Below, piece after piece: positions 46,335 to 54,718 of a stretch of DNA of 64,000 nt. The position numbers and the translations under genes are program-made. The notes beneath the pieces are model-generated. The model had not been told where the DNA came from. It did not search any database and saw nothing but the letters and a program-made list of their open reading frames with translations. The first letter of the stretch is position 1. Each line of letters begins with the position of its first letter. The DNA comes from Tunturibacter empetritectus (GTDB lineage Bacteria; Acidobacteriota; Terriglobia; Terriglobales; Acidobacteriaceae): assembly GCF_040358985.1 (NCBI RefSeq), contig NZ_CP132932.1:2232001-2296000 (forward strand), in the 5' to 3' direction.

Positions 46335-47759
46335 CTATGCGTGGGGGCGATTGGTGCTTGGAGCCACGGGCTGGTCGGAGCTGGGGATGGCGGTGGGTTT
46401 TGGCTCGGAGGGGTTGGTGGTCTGGCGGGCGGCGTGGAAGCCGCAGGCCTTCATGGCGGCGACGGGTTCGGGGTTCTGCATGAAGATGTCCCAGACGAAG
46501 GCGCTGCGAAGATTTTCTGCCATGAGGACGCTGATGCCGAGGTCGATGCCGAGGACATCGGGATCGTACCAGTGGAGATCGGGGTGGAAGGCGTCGCAGA
46601 AGCCGTAGCGGCCCCAGGCGTCTTTGCCGAAGTTGTCTTTGAGGGCGCGGAGGACGCGGATGCAGTCGTGGGGGAGGAAGGGCAGCGAACCGGCGGCGGC
46701 GCAGGGGACGACGGATCCATCGACGGGACCCATGAGGGGAGGTCCACCCCAGGCGGCGTAGCCGTGCTCCCAGTCGGAGGCGGAGACGCCCCAGTAGTCG
46801 TCGGTGTAGCCGCGTTTGAGGCCGAGGCAGAAGGCTTTGTGGGCGCGGGTGGCGGTGATGGAGTTGGAGAAGTAGTTGGCGAAGGCGTCGCGTTTGCCGG
46901 CGAAGTCGAACCAGGCGTGGGAGAACTGATGGATGAAGAGAGGATCGCGTCCGCTGATGTAGGAGTAGGGGCCGAAGGTCATAGGAGGGCGGGTGAAGGC
47001 GCTCCAGGAGTCGGCGGAGATGGGGTGGGTGGGCGAACCGATGGCGAGGAGGTAGATCATCATGAGCTCGGAGTAGTGGTCCCAGCGGGTGGAGATGAAG
47101 CCGGTCTCGGGATGCCAGCCCATGGAGAAGGTCTTGCCGCCGTTGAGCATCCAGGGCCAGTCGACGCGGTTGTAGAGCTGGGTGGCGAGGGCAGTGATTT
47201 CGTGATCGTTGAAGTAGGCGCGGGCGGTGAGGACGCCGCAGAGGAAGATGGCGGTGTCCATGGAGGACACTTCGACGTTGATGAGGGGGCGGCCGGTTTT
47301 GACGTCGCTGAAGTGAGAGAAGAAGCCGTGCTCGTGCGGCATCTTGTTGAGGTGAAAGTCAAGCGTGGTGAGGACCTGTTTTTTGATGCGAGCGGTGTCT
47401 TGATAGCCGCGCCTGTCGGAGATGCAGAGAGCGGTGAGACCGAAGCCGGTGGCTGCGATGCTTGAGGCAAAGTGAGTGTCGAACTCTCCGGTTGCGGTCT
47501 TGTTGGTGGCGCGGTCGAGGATCTGTCCTGTGGCTGGGTCGGCTTGTTCGGTGAAGTAGAGGCAGCCGGCGCGCTCCATCTCTTCGAGGAAGGCGAGGTC
47601 TTCGTCGGTGAGCAGGCGACTGTATGCGGGTGTTGCCGGGGCGGCGGCCTGCTGGGCTTCGAGCGGGGCTGCCGCAAAGCTGGACAGGATGGCTCCGCCG
47701 AGGAGTTTGGTCGCGCTGCGTCGCGTGATCTTAGGCGGAGTCGGGATGTTGAAGCTCAT
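46335..47759 (-). CDS. Tat-exported GH144-like / glucoamylase-family hydrolase
   Basis: 474 residues from the ATG at 47759. The start ITRRSATKLLGGAILSSFAA is a twin-arginine signal. The body follows the glycoamylase family (Pfam PF10091), whose characterised members are endo-beta-1,2-glucanases of GH144: FDTHFASSIAATGFGLTAL, VEVSSMDTAIFLCGVLTA, FSMGWHPETGF, WDHYSELMMIYLLAIGSP, YWGVSASDWEHGYAAWGGPP and DGSVVPCAAAGSLPFLP. It probably degrades a beta-glucan in the periplasm. The divergent LacI gene is the obvious regulator. Confidence 0.85.
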   Translation of the reverse strand: MSFNIPTPPKITRRSATKLLGGAILSSFAAAPLEAQQAAAPATPAYSRLLTDEDLAFLEEMERAGCLYFTEQADPATGQILDRATNKTATGEFDTHFASSIAATGFGLTALCISDRRGYQDTARIKKQVLTTLDFHLNKMPHEHGFFSHFSDVKTGRPLINVEVSSMDTAIFLCGVLTARAYFNDHEITALATQLYNRVDWPWMLNGGKTFSMGWHPETGFISTRWDHYSELMMIYLLAIGSPTHPISADSWSAFTRPPMTFGPYSYISGRDPLFIHQFSHAWFDFAGKRDAFANYFSNSITATRAHKAFCLGLKRGYTDDYWGVSASDWEHGYAAWGGPPLMGPVDGSVVPCAAAGSLPFLPHDCIRVLRALKDNFGKDAWGRYGFCDAFHPDLHWYDPDVLGIDLGISVLMAENLRSAFVWDIFMQNPEPVAAMKACGFHAARQTTNPSEPKPTAIPSSDQPVAPSTNRPHA

Positions 47760-48001
47760 TCTGTCTATGGTACGTTCCTGCCGGGAGTGCAGACGTGTGT
47801 GACTATGTGAATCGTGCAAAAGTAACGCGGAGGTTGTAGAAGACGACCGGTTCCGAGGTCGTTCCTGGAGCGTACGGTCTCTGGGGTTTGATGCCGCGGC
47901 GGCGTGGGGCGATGCCGGCGCGATGGTCGAGATTCCGTTGGGGAGTATGTCGGAGCTCATAAGAGAGTCACAAAGGGTCGTAGTTGTGACAGACTGCATG
48001 A

Positions 48002-49075
48002 ATGCGTGGACGCACAAAAAAATCTGCTGCGCCAGAGTTGAAGACGAAAGAGCATAAACCGGCGAGCCTGAAGGTGTTGTCCGGTCACCTTGGATTGTCG
48101 ATGGCGGCTATCTCGCGGGTGCTGAGCGGGGCTCCTGCTGCGCGATCGATTCCGAAGGCGACGCAGGACCGGATCGTCAAGGCGGCCGAGGAGCTGAACT
48201 ACCGGCCGAATCTGTTTGCACGGTCGCTGCGCAACCGGCGAAGTCAAACGGTTGGAGTGCTTGTACCGGAGGTGAGTGAGGGGTACGCGACCCTGGTGCT
48301 GAGCGGGATCGAACAGGAGCTGATGCAGGCGGATTATTTTTATTTTTTGATAAGCCATCATCATCGCGAGGAGATGATTCAGAGGAGCGAGCAGCTGTTT
48401 CGGGACCGGGCGGTGGAGGGGGTGATCGCGGTGGACACGCTGCTGCGGGACCGGTGGGCGATTCCGACGGTGACGGTGTCGGGGCATCACGAGCCAAAGG
48501 GTGTGACCAACATTGTGCTGAACCATCGGTTGGCGGCGGAGCTTGCGATCGATCACCTGAGCGGGCTGGGGCATCGACGGCTGGCGTTTATTAAGGGGCA
48601 GAGGTTCAGCTCGGATACGGAGTCGCGGTGGAGGGGAATTCGGCATGTGATGGAGAAGAGAGGGTTGAGGATTCTTCCGACTTTGGTGGCGCAGCTGGAG
48701 GGTGAGCAGCCGACGCATGAGCCAGGTTATCTGGCAACGCAGAAGCTGCTGGCGTGTGGGGAGAGCTTTACGGCGTTGTTTGCGTTCAATGATGTGTCGG
48801 CGATTGGGGCGATCAAGGCGCTGCGGGAGGCCGGGCTGCGGGTGCCGCAGGATGTTTCGGTGGTGGGGTTTGACGATGTGCAGTCGGCGGCGTTTCAGAA
48901 TCCTGCGCTGACGACGGTGCGGCAGCCGTTGCGGACGATGGGAATGCTGGCGGCCCAGACGGTGCTGCTGCAGATTGGGGCGGCGGCTGGCGGGAATCAC
49001 GCGCAGGAGATTGTGGTCGATCCGGAGCTGGTGGTGCGGGAGTCGACCTGCCCTCCTTCGGCGGGGAAGAGATAG
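48002..49075 (+). CDS. LacI-family transcriptional regulator
   Basis: 357 residues. A basic N-terminal extension of about 20 precedes the LacI helix-turn-helix (LKVLSGHLGLSMAAISRVLS, hinge NYRPNLFARSLR), then the sugar-binding domain (QTVGVLVPEVSEGYATLVLSG, GLGHRRLAFI, FAFNDVSAIGAIKALREAG, VPQDVSVVGFDDV). It lies divergent from the GH144-like gene with 242 bases between, so it probably represses it and itself. No clear CRE-type operator was found by eye. The ATG lacks a strong ribosome site. Confidence 0.93.
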   Translation: MRGRTKKSAAPELKTKEHKPASLKVLSGHLGLSMAAISRVLSGAPAARSIPKATQDRIVKAAEELNYRPNLFARSLRNRRSQTVGVLVPEVSEGYATLVLSGIEQELMQADYFYFLISHHHREEMIQRSEQLFRDRAVEGVIAVDTLLRDRWAIPTVTVSGHHEPKGVTNIVLNHRLAAELAIDHLSGLGHRRLAFIKGQRFSSDTESRWRGIRHVMEKRGLRILPTLVAQLEGEQPTHEPGYLATQKLLACGESFTALFAFNDVSAIGAIKALREAGLRVPQDVSVVGFDDVQSAAFQNPALTTVRQPLRTMGMLAAQTVLLQIGAAAGGNHAQEIVVDPELVVRESTCPPSAGKR

Positions 49076-49107
49076 CGGTGCGAGGCTAACTTTTTATTTC
49101 AGAAACT

Positions 49108-49287
49108 GTCCTGCCGGACGGGCCCACTACGCGTGGCGCGGGCGTTCGCACGCCTTTTTGGAGCTTCGCATGGTCTTCCCGTTGGTCGGAATCATCTTCT
49201 CTCGCGACCAACGGGAGCGCCAACCGAAGGGGTATACAAGTCACGAAGTGACCGCTGCCCGCGCAAGGCGTCCGTCCGTAAAGACAG
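49108..49287. repeat. REPIN-like element, copy 6 (full length, right end decayed)
   Basis: 180 bases. Left end CTGTCCTGCCGGACGGGCC, left hairpin GGCGT-TCGC-ACGCC as in copy 1, right hairpin GTCAC-GAA-GTGAC, right end decayed to CCGTCCGTAAAGACAG. It fills most of the 456-base gap between the LacI gene and EF-G; 49288-49531 shows no further gene. Confidence 0.85.
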
Positions 49288-49531
49288 TTTCTGGATAGAT
49301 TCTCAGAGATGCGCTGGCTGGCCGCTTTCGGCTCAAATGGGGGGGAAGCAGAAAGCCTGTTTGTGATAGCATCCCTGCTCCTCGAGATAGCGGTCGCTGA
49401 AGGGGCTGAACTCGAGGTCCACTTTCCGTGGTCGATGTTTGTCGGAGACTGTTCGGATCGATAACCCATTCCGTGATGTTTATTTGTAACCGATGGAGAT
49501 TTATCAGCTCTGATTTGAAGGAGAGTCTGAC

Positions 49532-51682
49532 ATGAAGGTCTATCTGGGAAACGACATTCGTAATGTGGCCGTGGTGGGCCACGCGCATAGTGGCAAGACG
49601 ACCTTGATCAGCGCGATGCTGCATGCGGCGAAGATGACGGCGACCCGTGGCCGGATAGAGGATGGGTCGGCGGTGACGGCGTATGACGAAGAAGAGGTGG
49701 CGCGGCGGACGACGATGTCGAACGCGGTGGCGTTTGCAGAGTGGAGCGGTATCAAAATCAATCTGATTGATACGCCTGGATTTCATATGTTTGTGCATGA
49801 GACGCGCGCGGCGATGCTGCCGGTGGAGGTGGCTCTGGTGGTGGTGAACGCACAGTGCGGGGCGGAGGCGGTCTCTGACCGCGTGTGGAAGTATGCTGCG
49901 GAGGTGACGCTGCCGCGTGTGATCGCGATTAACCAGGTGGATCATCCGAAGGCCGATAGCAGGATGGGTCGGCAGCGGATGATCGAGCAGTTGCAGGAGA
50001 AGTGGGGGCGGCAGGTGGTGCCGGTTCAGCTGCCGATTGTGGATCAGCATGGGTTTCATGGGGTGGTGGATCTGGTGACGATGAAGGCTTATCTGTATAA
50101 GCCGGATGGAGATGGGCGGGGCGAAGTTGGCGTGATTCCGGAGGTGTTGAAGGCGGATGCGAAGGCTGCGCATGAGGCTCTGGTGGAGCTTGTCGCCGAG
50201 GGGAAGGACGAGTTGATGGAGGAGTTCTTTCGCGAAGGAACGATTCCGGAGCAGCATCTGATCGTTGCGCTGCATGAGGCGATTCGCGAGGACAGAATCT
50301 TTCCTGTGCTGTATGTGAGCGGGTTGCGGAATGTTGGGACGGACCATCTTCTGGATTTTCTGAAGGTGTATGCGCCGGCGCCGACGGAGAGGGAGCCGGT
50401 GGCAACGCGCGGGATTCTGCACTCGGTTTCGAACGGCGTGAATGGGAGCGGCACGGGGGATCAGGACGAGATTGTGATGCGCAGGGTGGACGATAAAGAG
50501 CCGCTTGCGCTCTATGTGTACAAGACGATGACCGATCCGTTTGCGGGAAGGATCTCGTTCTTCAAGGTTGTCAGCGGAATGATGACGACGGACAAGACAG
50601 TGCAGAACTTTACGCGGCATGAGCCGGAGAGGCTGGCGCATCTTTCGATCATGCAGGGGCGGAAGGCGGTTGAGGTCTCGGAGCTGCATGCGGGAGATAT
50701 TGGGGCGGTGGCGAAGCTTCGCGTGACTTTGACGGGAGATACGCTGGGCGACAAGGCTCATGAGGTTTATCTAGAGCCGGTGCCGATGCCGGAGCCGGCG
50801 ATGACCTATGCGATTGAGCCGAAGTCTCGCGCGGATGAGGACAAGCTTGGGCCTGCGCTGCATAAGGTGATGGAAGAAGATCCGATGGTGAAGTTCTTCC
50901 GCGATCCGCAGACGAATGAGTTTCTGGTGGCCGGGGCGGGACAGCAGCATATTGAGGCGGTGGTTTCGAAGCTAAAGCGGCGGTACCACACGGATGTGAT
51001 GCTGAAGGCTCCGAAGATACCGTACCGGGAGACGGTGCTGGGGCGGGCGGAGGCGCAGGGTCGGTATAAGAAACAGACCGGCGGACATGGGCAGTATGGA
51101 GACTGCAAGGTTCGCATGGAGGCGATGCCGCGGGGGAGTGGCGTGGTGTTTGGGAATGAGATCTTTGGCGGGGCGATTCCGCGGCAGTATGTTCCGGCGG
51201 TGGAGAAGGGGGTTCGGGAGTCGGCTGCGCGTGGATTTCTGGCGGGGTATCCGGTGGTGGATCTGAAGGTGACGGTGTTTGATGGCAGCTACCACGATGT
51301 GGACTCGAGCGAGATGTCGTTCAAGATGGCGGCTCGGCTGGCGTTTCGCAAGTGCATGGAGCAGGCGAAGCCGGTACTGCTGGAGCCGGTGATGCGAGTG
51401 GAGATTGAGGCACCGGAGGATTTTGCCGGGGCGTTGCTTGGCGATCTGAATGGGCGTCGCGGACGCGTGCAGGGGATGGAGAGCGGCGGCGCAGGGACGA
51501 CGGTGCGGGCTGAGGTTCCGCTGGCGGAGATGTTGAGCTATGGGACGACGCTAACCTCAATTACGCAGGGGCGGGGGAGTTTTCGGATGGAGATGGACCA
51601 CTATGAGGTGGTTCCGGCGTTGCTGGCGCAGAAGATTCTGGCGGCTTCGAAGCAGCCGGTTCATGATGATGGGGAGGAGTAA
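49532..51682 (+). CDS. Second-type elongation factor G (EF-G paralogue)
   Basis: 716 residues with all five EF-G domains. G1 GHAHSGKTT (16-24), G3 DTPGF (80-84), and domain IV KQTGGHGQYGDCKVRME with LDS-type FDGSYHDVDSSEMSF. The G4 motif is NQVD (134-137) in place of NKxD, so the guanine-stacking lysine is missing. It stands alone, without rpsL, rpsG or tuf, unlike the main fusA, and its divergent switch I fits the EF-G-2 or FusA2 group. These may act in ribosome recycling or stress translation. AAGGAG precedes the ATG. Confidence 0.88.
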   Translation: MKVYLGNDIRNVAVVGHAHSGKTTLISAMLHAAKMTATRGRIEDGSAVTAYDEEEVARRTTMSNAVAFAEWSGIKINLIDTPGFHMFVHETRAAMLPVEVALVVVNAQCGAEAVSDRVWKYAAEVTLPRVIAINQVDHPKADSRMGRQRMIEQLQEKWGRQVVPVQLPIVDQHGFHGVVDLVTMKAYLYKPDGDGRGEVGVIPEVLKADAKAAHEALVELVAEGKDELMEEFFREGTIPEQHLIVALHEAIREDRIFPVLYVSGLRNVGTDHLLDFLKVYAPAPTEREPVATRGILHSVSNGVNGSGTGDQDEIVMRRVDDKEPLALYVYKTMTDPFAGRISFFKVVSGMMTTDKTVQNFTRHEPERLAHLSIMQGRKAVEVSELHAGDIGAVAKLRVTLTGDTLGDKAHEVYLEPVPMPEPAMTYAIEPKSRADEDKLGPALHKVMEEDPMVKFFRDPQTNEFLVAGAGQQHIEAVVSKLKRRYHTDVMLKAPKIPYRETVLGRAEAQGRYKKQTGGHGQYGDCKVRMEAMPRGSGVVFGNEIFGGAIPRQYVPAVEKGVRESAARGFLAGYPVVDLKVTVFDGSYHDVDSSEMSFKMAARLAFRKCMEQAKPVLLEPVMRVEIEAPEDFAGALLGDLNGRRGRVQGMESGGAGTTVRAEVPLAEMLSYGTTLTSITQGRGSFRMEMDHYEVVPALLAQKILAASKQPVHDDGEE

Positions 51683-51702
51683 AGGCTGAAAGGTGCAGAG
51701 AC

Positions 51703-51838
51703 GTCCTGCCGAACGGGCCGCTGCGCTCCGTCACCCCGCAAACGAAGACCTGTTTGCGGGGACCCCGATACGCGGTCACTTCGTGACTTGTATACCTTGT
51801 CTGGGTTGGTAAGCGGCTTGGTCCTCCCGTTGGTCGGG
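51703..51838. repeat. REPIN-like element, copy 7 (half with inserted hairpin)
   Basis: Left end GTCCTGCCGAACGGGCC, then the CCCCGCAAAC-GAAGACCT-GTTTGCGGGG hairpin (51734-51761), then GTCAC-TTC-GTGAC, TTGTATACC and TCCTCCCGTTGGTCGG. It lies between EF-G and the first CPBP gene. Confidence 0.88.
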
Positions 51839-51919
51839 GAAGTTTGTGCTTCTGTATCTACAAAGAAAGGTTTGCGCGCGCTAATATAAAGATTCGATGA
51901 ATTTTTCGGATCGGATGTT

Positions 51920-52690
51920 ATGAGTGCGAGTGCAGCCAGTGCGTTGGACTTCTCCGGGCCAGAGCGGCCGGGGGCTGTGGGGTGGAGACGGCGGACGCTG
52001 CTTGATTTAGTCGTGGGGTATGGGCTGATCCTGATTGTGATCTGGACTCCGGCGCCGCTGCGGACCGTACTTTATTTCGTGACACTGGGGTGGATCGGGT
52101 ACGCAACGTGGAGCTCCTTTAGCGGTTGGGATGCGATGGGAGTGCGGGTCGCTGGATTCTCCCGTTCGATGTGGGTGGTGGGGATTGCTCTTTGTCTTGC
52201 GGCAGGAGCGGTGGTCTTTGCGTTGCAGGAGCAGACGCTGCATGGGCCGCATAGCGTGCTGCGGTTGGTGCAGGGTTTTTGGGGCTATACGGTCTGGTCA
52301 TTCTTTCAGCAGTTTCTGTTGAACGATTTTGTGATGCGGCGGTTGTTGAAGCTGACCAATGATCGTCGGGTTGCGGTGATTGGGGCGGCGGGGCTCTTTG
52401 CGCTGGCGCATCTGCCGAATCCGGTGTTGACGGTGATGACGCTGGTGTGGGGTGTCGTGGCTTGCCTGATCTTTTTGCGGTATCGCAACCTGTTTACGCT
52501 GGGGATGGCGCATGCGATTCTCGGGATCTGCGTTGCGGTGACTTTGCCGGCGTCGGTGCAGCACAATATGCGGGTGGGGCTGGGTTATCTGCGGTATCGG
52601 CCGCATGTGCGGCATCATCTGAACCAGATGGACCATAGGGTGTCGACGGTGGTGTGGGTGAGGGCTGAAGCTCCGACGCGGCGGTCCTGA
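51920..52690 (+). CDS. CPBP-family membrane protein with QQ in place of EE
   Basis: 256 residues with about seven membrane helices. CPBP (Abi/Rce1-like) motifs are recognisable: the first is WSFFQQFLLNDFVMRR, in which the catalytic EE is Gln130-Gln131; the second is FALAHLPN (His164); the third GMAHAILG (His198). Without the glutamate general base, protease activity is doubtful. It ends tail-to-tail with the canonical CPBP gene, overlapping it by 76 bases. It may be a partner or regulator of that protein. Confidence 0.82.
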   Translation: MSASAASALDFSGPERPGAVGWRRRTLLDLVVGYGLILIVIWTPAPLRTVLYFVTLGWIGYATWSSFSGWDAMGVRVAGFSRSMWVVGIALCLAAGAVVFALQEQTLHGPHSVLRLVQGFWGYTVWSFFQQFLLNDFVMRRLLKLTNDRRVAVIGAAGLFALAHLPNPVLTVMTLVWGVVACLIFLRYRNLFTLGMAHAILGICVAVTLPASVQHNMRVGLGYLRYRPHVRHHLNQMDHRVSTVVWVRAEAPTRRS

Positions 52691-53490
52691 CGCCAGGCGC
52701 GGCCGTAGAAGATGCCGGCGATGGCGGCGAGCAGAACGTAGCGCCAGTTGAAGTGCAGAGCGCGCTTGTTGAAGTGGGAGAGGCCGAAGAGTGCGCTGGT
52801 GAGGAGCAGAGCTTGCGTGCGGCCCAGGCGGCGTTCGAGTAGATTTTGCAGCCAACCGCGAAAGAAGAGCTCTTCCGGGACTGCGATGAAGAGAAAGGTG
52901 AAGAGGTAGGTTCCGGCGAGTTGGGAGAGGCGCGGCCAATGTGGGTGGAAGTGGAGAAAGCTGAGGCTTAGACCTAGTGCGATGGCGATGGGGGTGAACA
53001 AGGCCCATTCGCGCAGGCCGATCGCGAAGTCGCGTAAGCGGATGCGCAGGTCGAAGCCGATGCCGCTTAATTCCCGAATAAATAGGAAGCCGTAGATGCC
53101 GGCGTTGAGCAGGATCATCTTGTTGAAGACGGCGAGATGGGGTGGCCATGCGGGCTCGAACCAGCGCAGGTCGACGGCAAGGCCGAGAGTGATGAGGACG
53201 AAGTAGTCTCGCCATGTGCCAGTTTGGTCTGGGTCGACCTGTTGGGCTTGATGCAGGAGGAGCGTGACGGCGATTGGGAGGAGGGCGTAGAGGGCGAACC
53301 AGTACCAATGAAAGCTCGATGCAGCGAGGCTTACGACGAGATAGGGGAGGCTCAGCGCTGAGGGTAGAGCGAGTCTGATGGAGGTGGGAAGACGGTGGAT
53401 GCGTCGATGGAGGGCTTCGCCGAAGAAGGCTGCAGCGAGAAAGGGGATGAGGGTGAAGATGCCAGCGAAGATGTTGGCGGGGGTGAACAT
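52615..53490 (-). CDS. CPBP-family intramembrane metalloprotease
   Basis: 291 residues with eight predicted helices. The CPBP motifs are intact: PEELFFRG (205-212), FGLSH (235-239) and HTTVD (279-283). Members cleave prenylated or signal-containing proteins inside the membrane; in bacteria they serve protein maturation and bacteriocin immunity. Its gene overlaps the 3' end of the QQ-type paralogue on the other strand, so the last 25 codons of each share DNA. A half-repeat lies upstream. Confidence 0.88.
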   Translation of the reverse strand: MFTPANIFAGIFTLIPFLAAAFFGEALHRRIHRLPTSIRLALPSALSLPYLVVSLAASSFHWYWFALYALLPIAVTLLLHQAQQVDPDQTGTWRDYFVLITLGLAVDLRWFEPAWPPHLAVFNKMILLNAGIYGFLFIRELSGIGFDLRIRLRDFAIGLREWALFTPIAIALGLSLSFLHFHPHWPRLSQLAGTYLFTFLFIAVPEELFFRGWLQNLLERRLGRTQALLLTSALFGLSHFNKRALHFNWRYVLLAAIAGIFYGRAWRQDRRVGASALTHTTVDTLWSIWFR

Positions 53491-53551
53491 CTGCTGGGTT
53501 TCAGTATAGGGAGGAGATGGTGGCTTGGCTCATTTCTTCTGAGAAAGACCG

Positions 53552-53690
53552 GTCCTGCCGGACGGGCCCACTGCGCTTGCCACCCCACGAACGAAGACCT
53601 GTTCGTGGGGCCCCCGATTCGAGCGGTCACTTCGTGACTTGTATACCTTTTCTTGGCTGATTGGAATGCCTGGTCCTCCCTTTGGTCGGA
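53552..53690. repeat. REPIN-like element, copy 8 (half with inserted hairpin)
   Basis: Left end GTCCTGCCGGACGGGCC, then the hairpin CCCCACGAAC-GAAGACCT-GTTCGTGGGG (53583-53610), whose stem differs from copy 7 by two compensated pairs, then GTCAC-TTC-GTGAC, TTGTATACC and TCCTCCCTTTGGTCGGA. It lies between the CPBP gene and ku, both starting away from it. Confidence 0.9.
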
Positions 53691-53810
53691 GAGGACGATA
53701 AGAGCACTAATCAGCGCTCTTTGGTTTTAAGGCTTGTATTTGCGGGGTTTATGGTGATAAAAGCATCTTCCGGGCCTTTGTTTGCTTCCAATCCACTTGG
53801 AGAACCCTTT

Positions 53811-54710
53811 ATGCCGCGTCCGTACTGGTCAGGTCAGATACAGATCTCACTCGTTTCGTTTGGAGTCAAGCTGTTTACGGCGACCGAGTCGAAGAGCGAG
53901 ATTCGTTTTCATCAGCTTAGCCGGAAGACCGGGGAGCGGATCAAACACCAGAAGGTCTCTTCTGGCGATGAGGGCAAGGTGGAGAGCTCGGACATTGTGA
54001 AGGGTTATGAGTACCGCAAGGGCGAGTACGTCGTGGTCGAGCCGGAGGAGATCGAGCAGATTCGAATTCCTTCCAAGCATACGATTGAGGTGACGCAGTT
54101 TGTCGATGAAGGCGAGCTTGATCCTGAGTTCTTCGAGAAGCCCTATTTTGTGGTGCCGGAGAATGATGTTCAGGCGGAGGCGTTCGCGGTGGTTCGCAAG
54201 GCTCTGCAGACGACGAAGAAGATTGCGCTGGGGAAGATTGCGTTTAGTGGGCGCGAGCACCTGGTGGCGGTTTCGGCTGGGACCGACGACAAGCTGCCGG
54301 GCATGATGGCTTACACGATGCGGTATGCGGAGGAGTTGCGGGATCCCAAGGAGTTCTTTGAAGACATCAAGAAGGTGGCGGTGGATGAGGATCAACTGTC
54401 GCTGGCGAAGGAGTTGATCAAGCGCAAGGCGTCGAAGTTCGAGCCGGAGAAGTTCAAGGATGAGTACGAGGCGGCGTTGCGCGAGATGGTTGAGGCGAAG
54501 GTGAAGCATGCGCCGATTCCGAAGGATGATCCTGCGCCAAAGTCTGGCAAGGTGATCAATTTGATGGATGCTCTGCGGAAGAGCGTGCAGAGTGATGAAG
54601 CGCCTGCGGCGAAGAAGAAGGCTCCGGCGAGAGCGACTGCTGCGGAGGCGCAGAAGGGCATCGAGCTGGTGAAGCCTGCGAAGGCATCCAAACCGCGTAA
54701 GTCGGCGTAG
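53811..54710 (+). CDS. ku: Non-homologous end-joining protein Ku
   Basis: 299 residues. The homodimer rings broken DNA ends and recruits LigD. The Ku core is clear: YWSGQIQISLVSFGVKLFTA at the start, IRFHQLSRKTGERIKHQKVS, KGYEYRKGEYVVVEPEEI, and LPGMMAYTMRYAEELRDP. A Lys/Ala-rich tail of about 45 residues may bind DNA or the ligase. ATG 53811 has TTGGAGAA upstream and begins the conserved sequence. ligD follows after 8 bases, one operon. Confidence 0.96.
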   Translation: MPRPYWSGQIQISLVSFGVKLFTATESKSEIRFHQLSRKTGERIKHQKVSSGDEGKVESSDIVKGYEYRKGEYVVVEPEEIEQIRIPSKHTIEVTQFVDEGELDPEFFEKPYFVVPENDVQAEAFAVVRKALQTTKKIALGKIAFSGREHLVAVSAGTDDKLPGMMAYTMRYAEELRDPKEFFEDIKKVAVDEDQLSLAKELIKRKASKFEPEKFKDEYEAALREMVEAKVKHAPIPKDDPAPKSGKVINLMDALRKSVQSDEAPAAKKKAPARATAAEAQKGIELVKPAKASKPRKSA

Positions 54711-54718
54711 GGTGCGCC

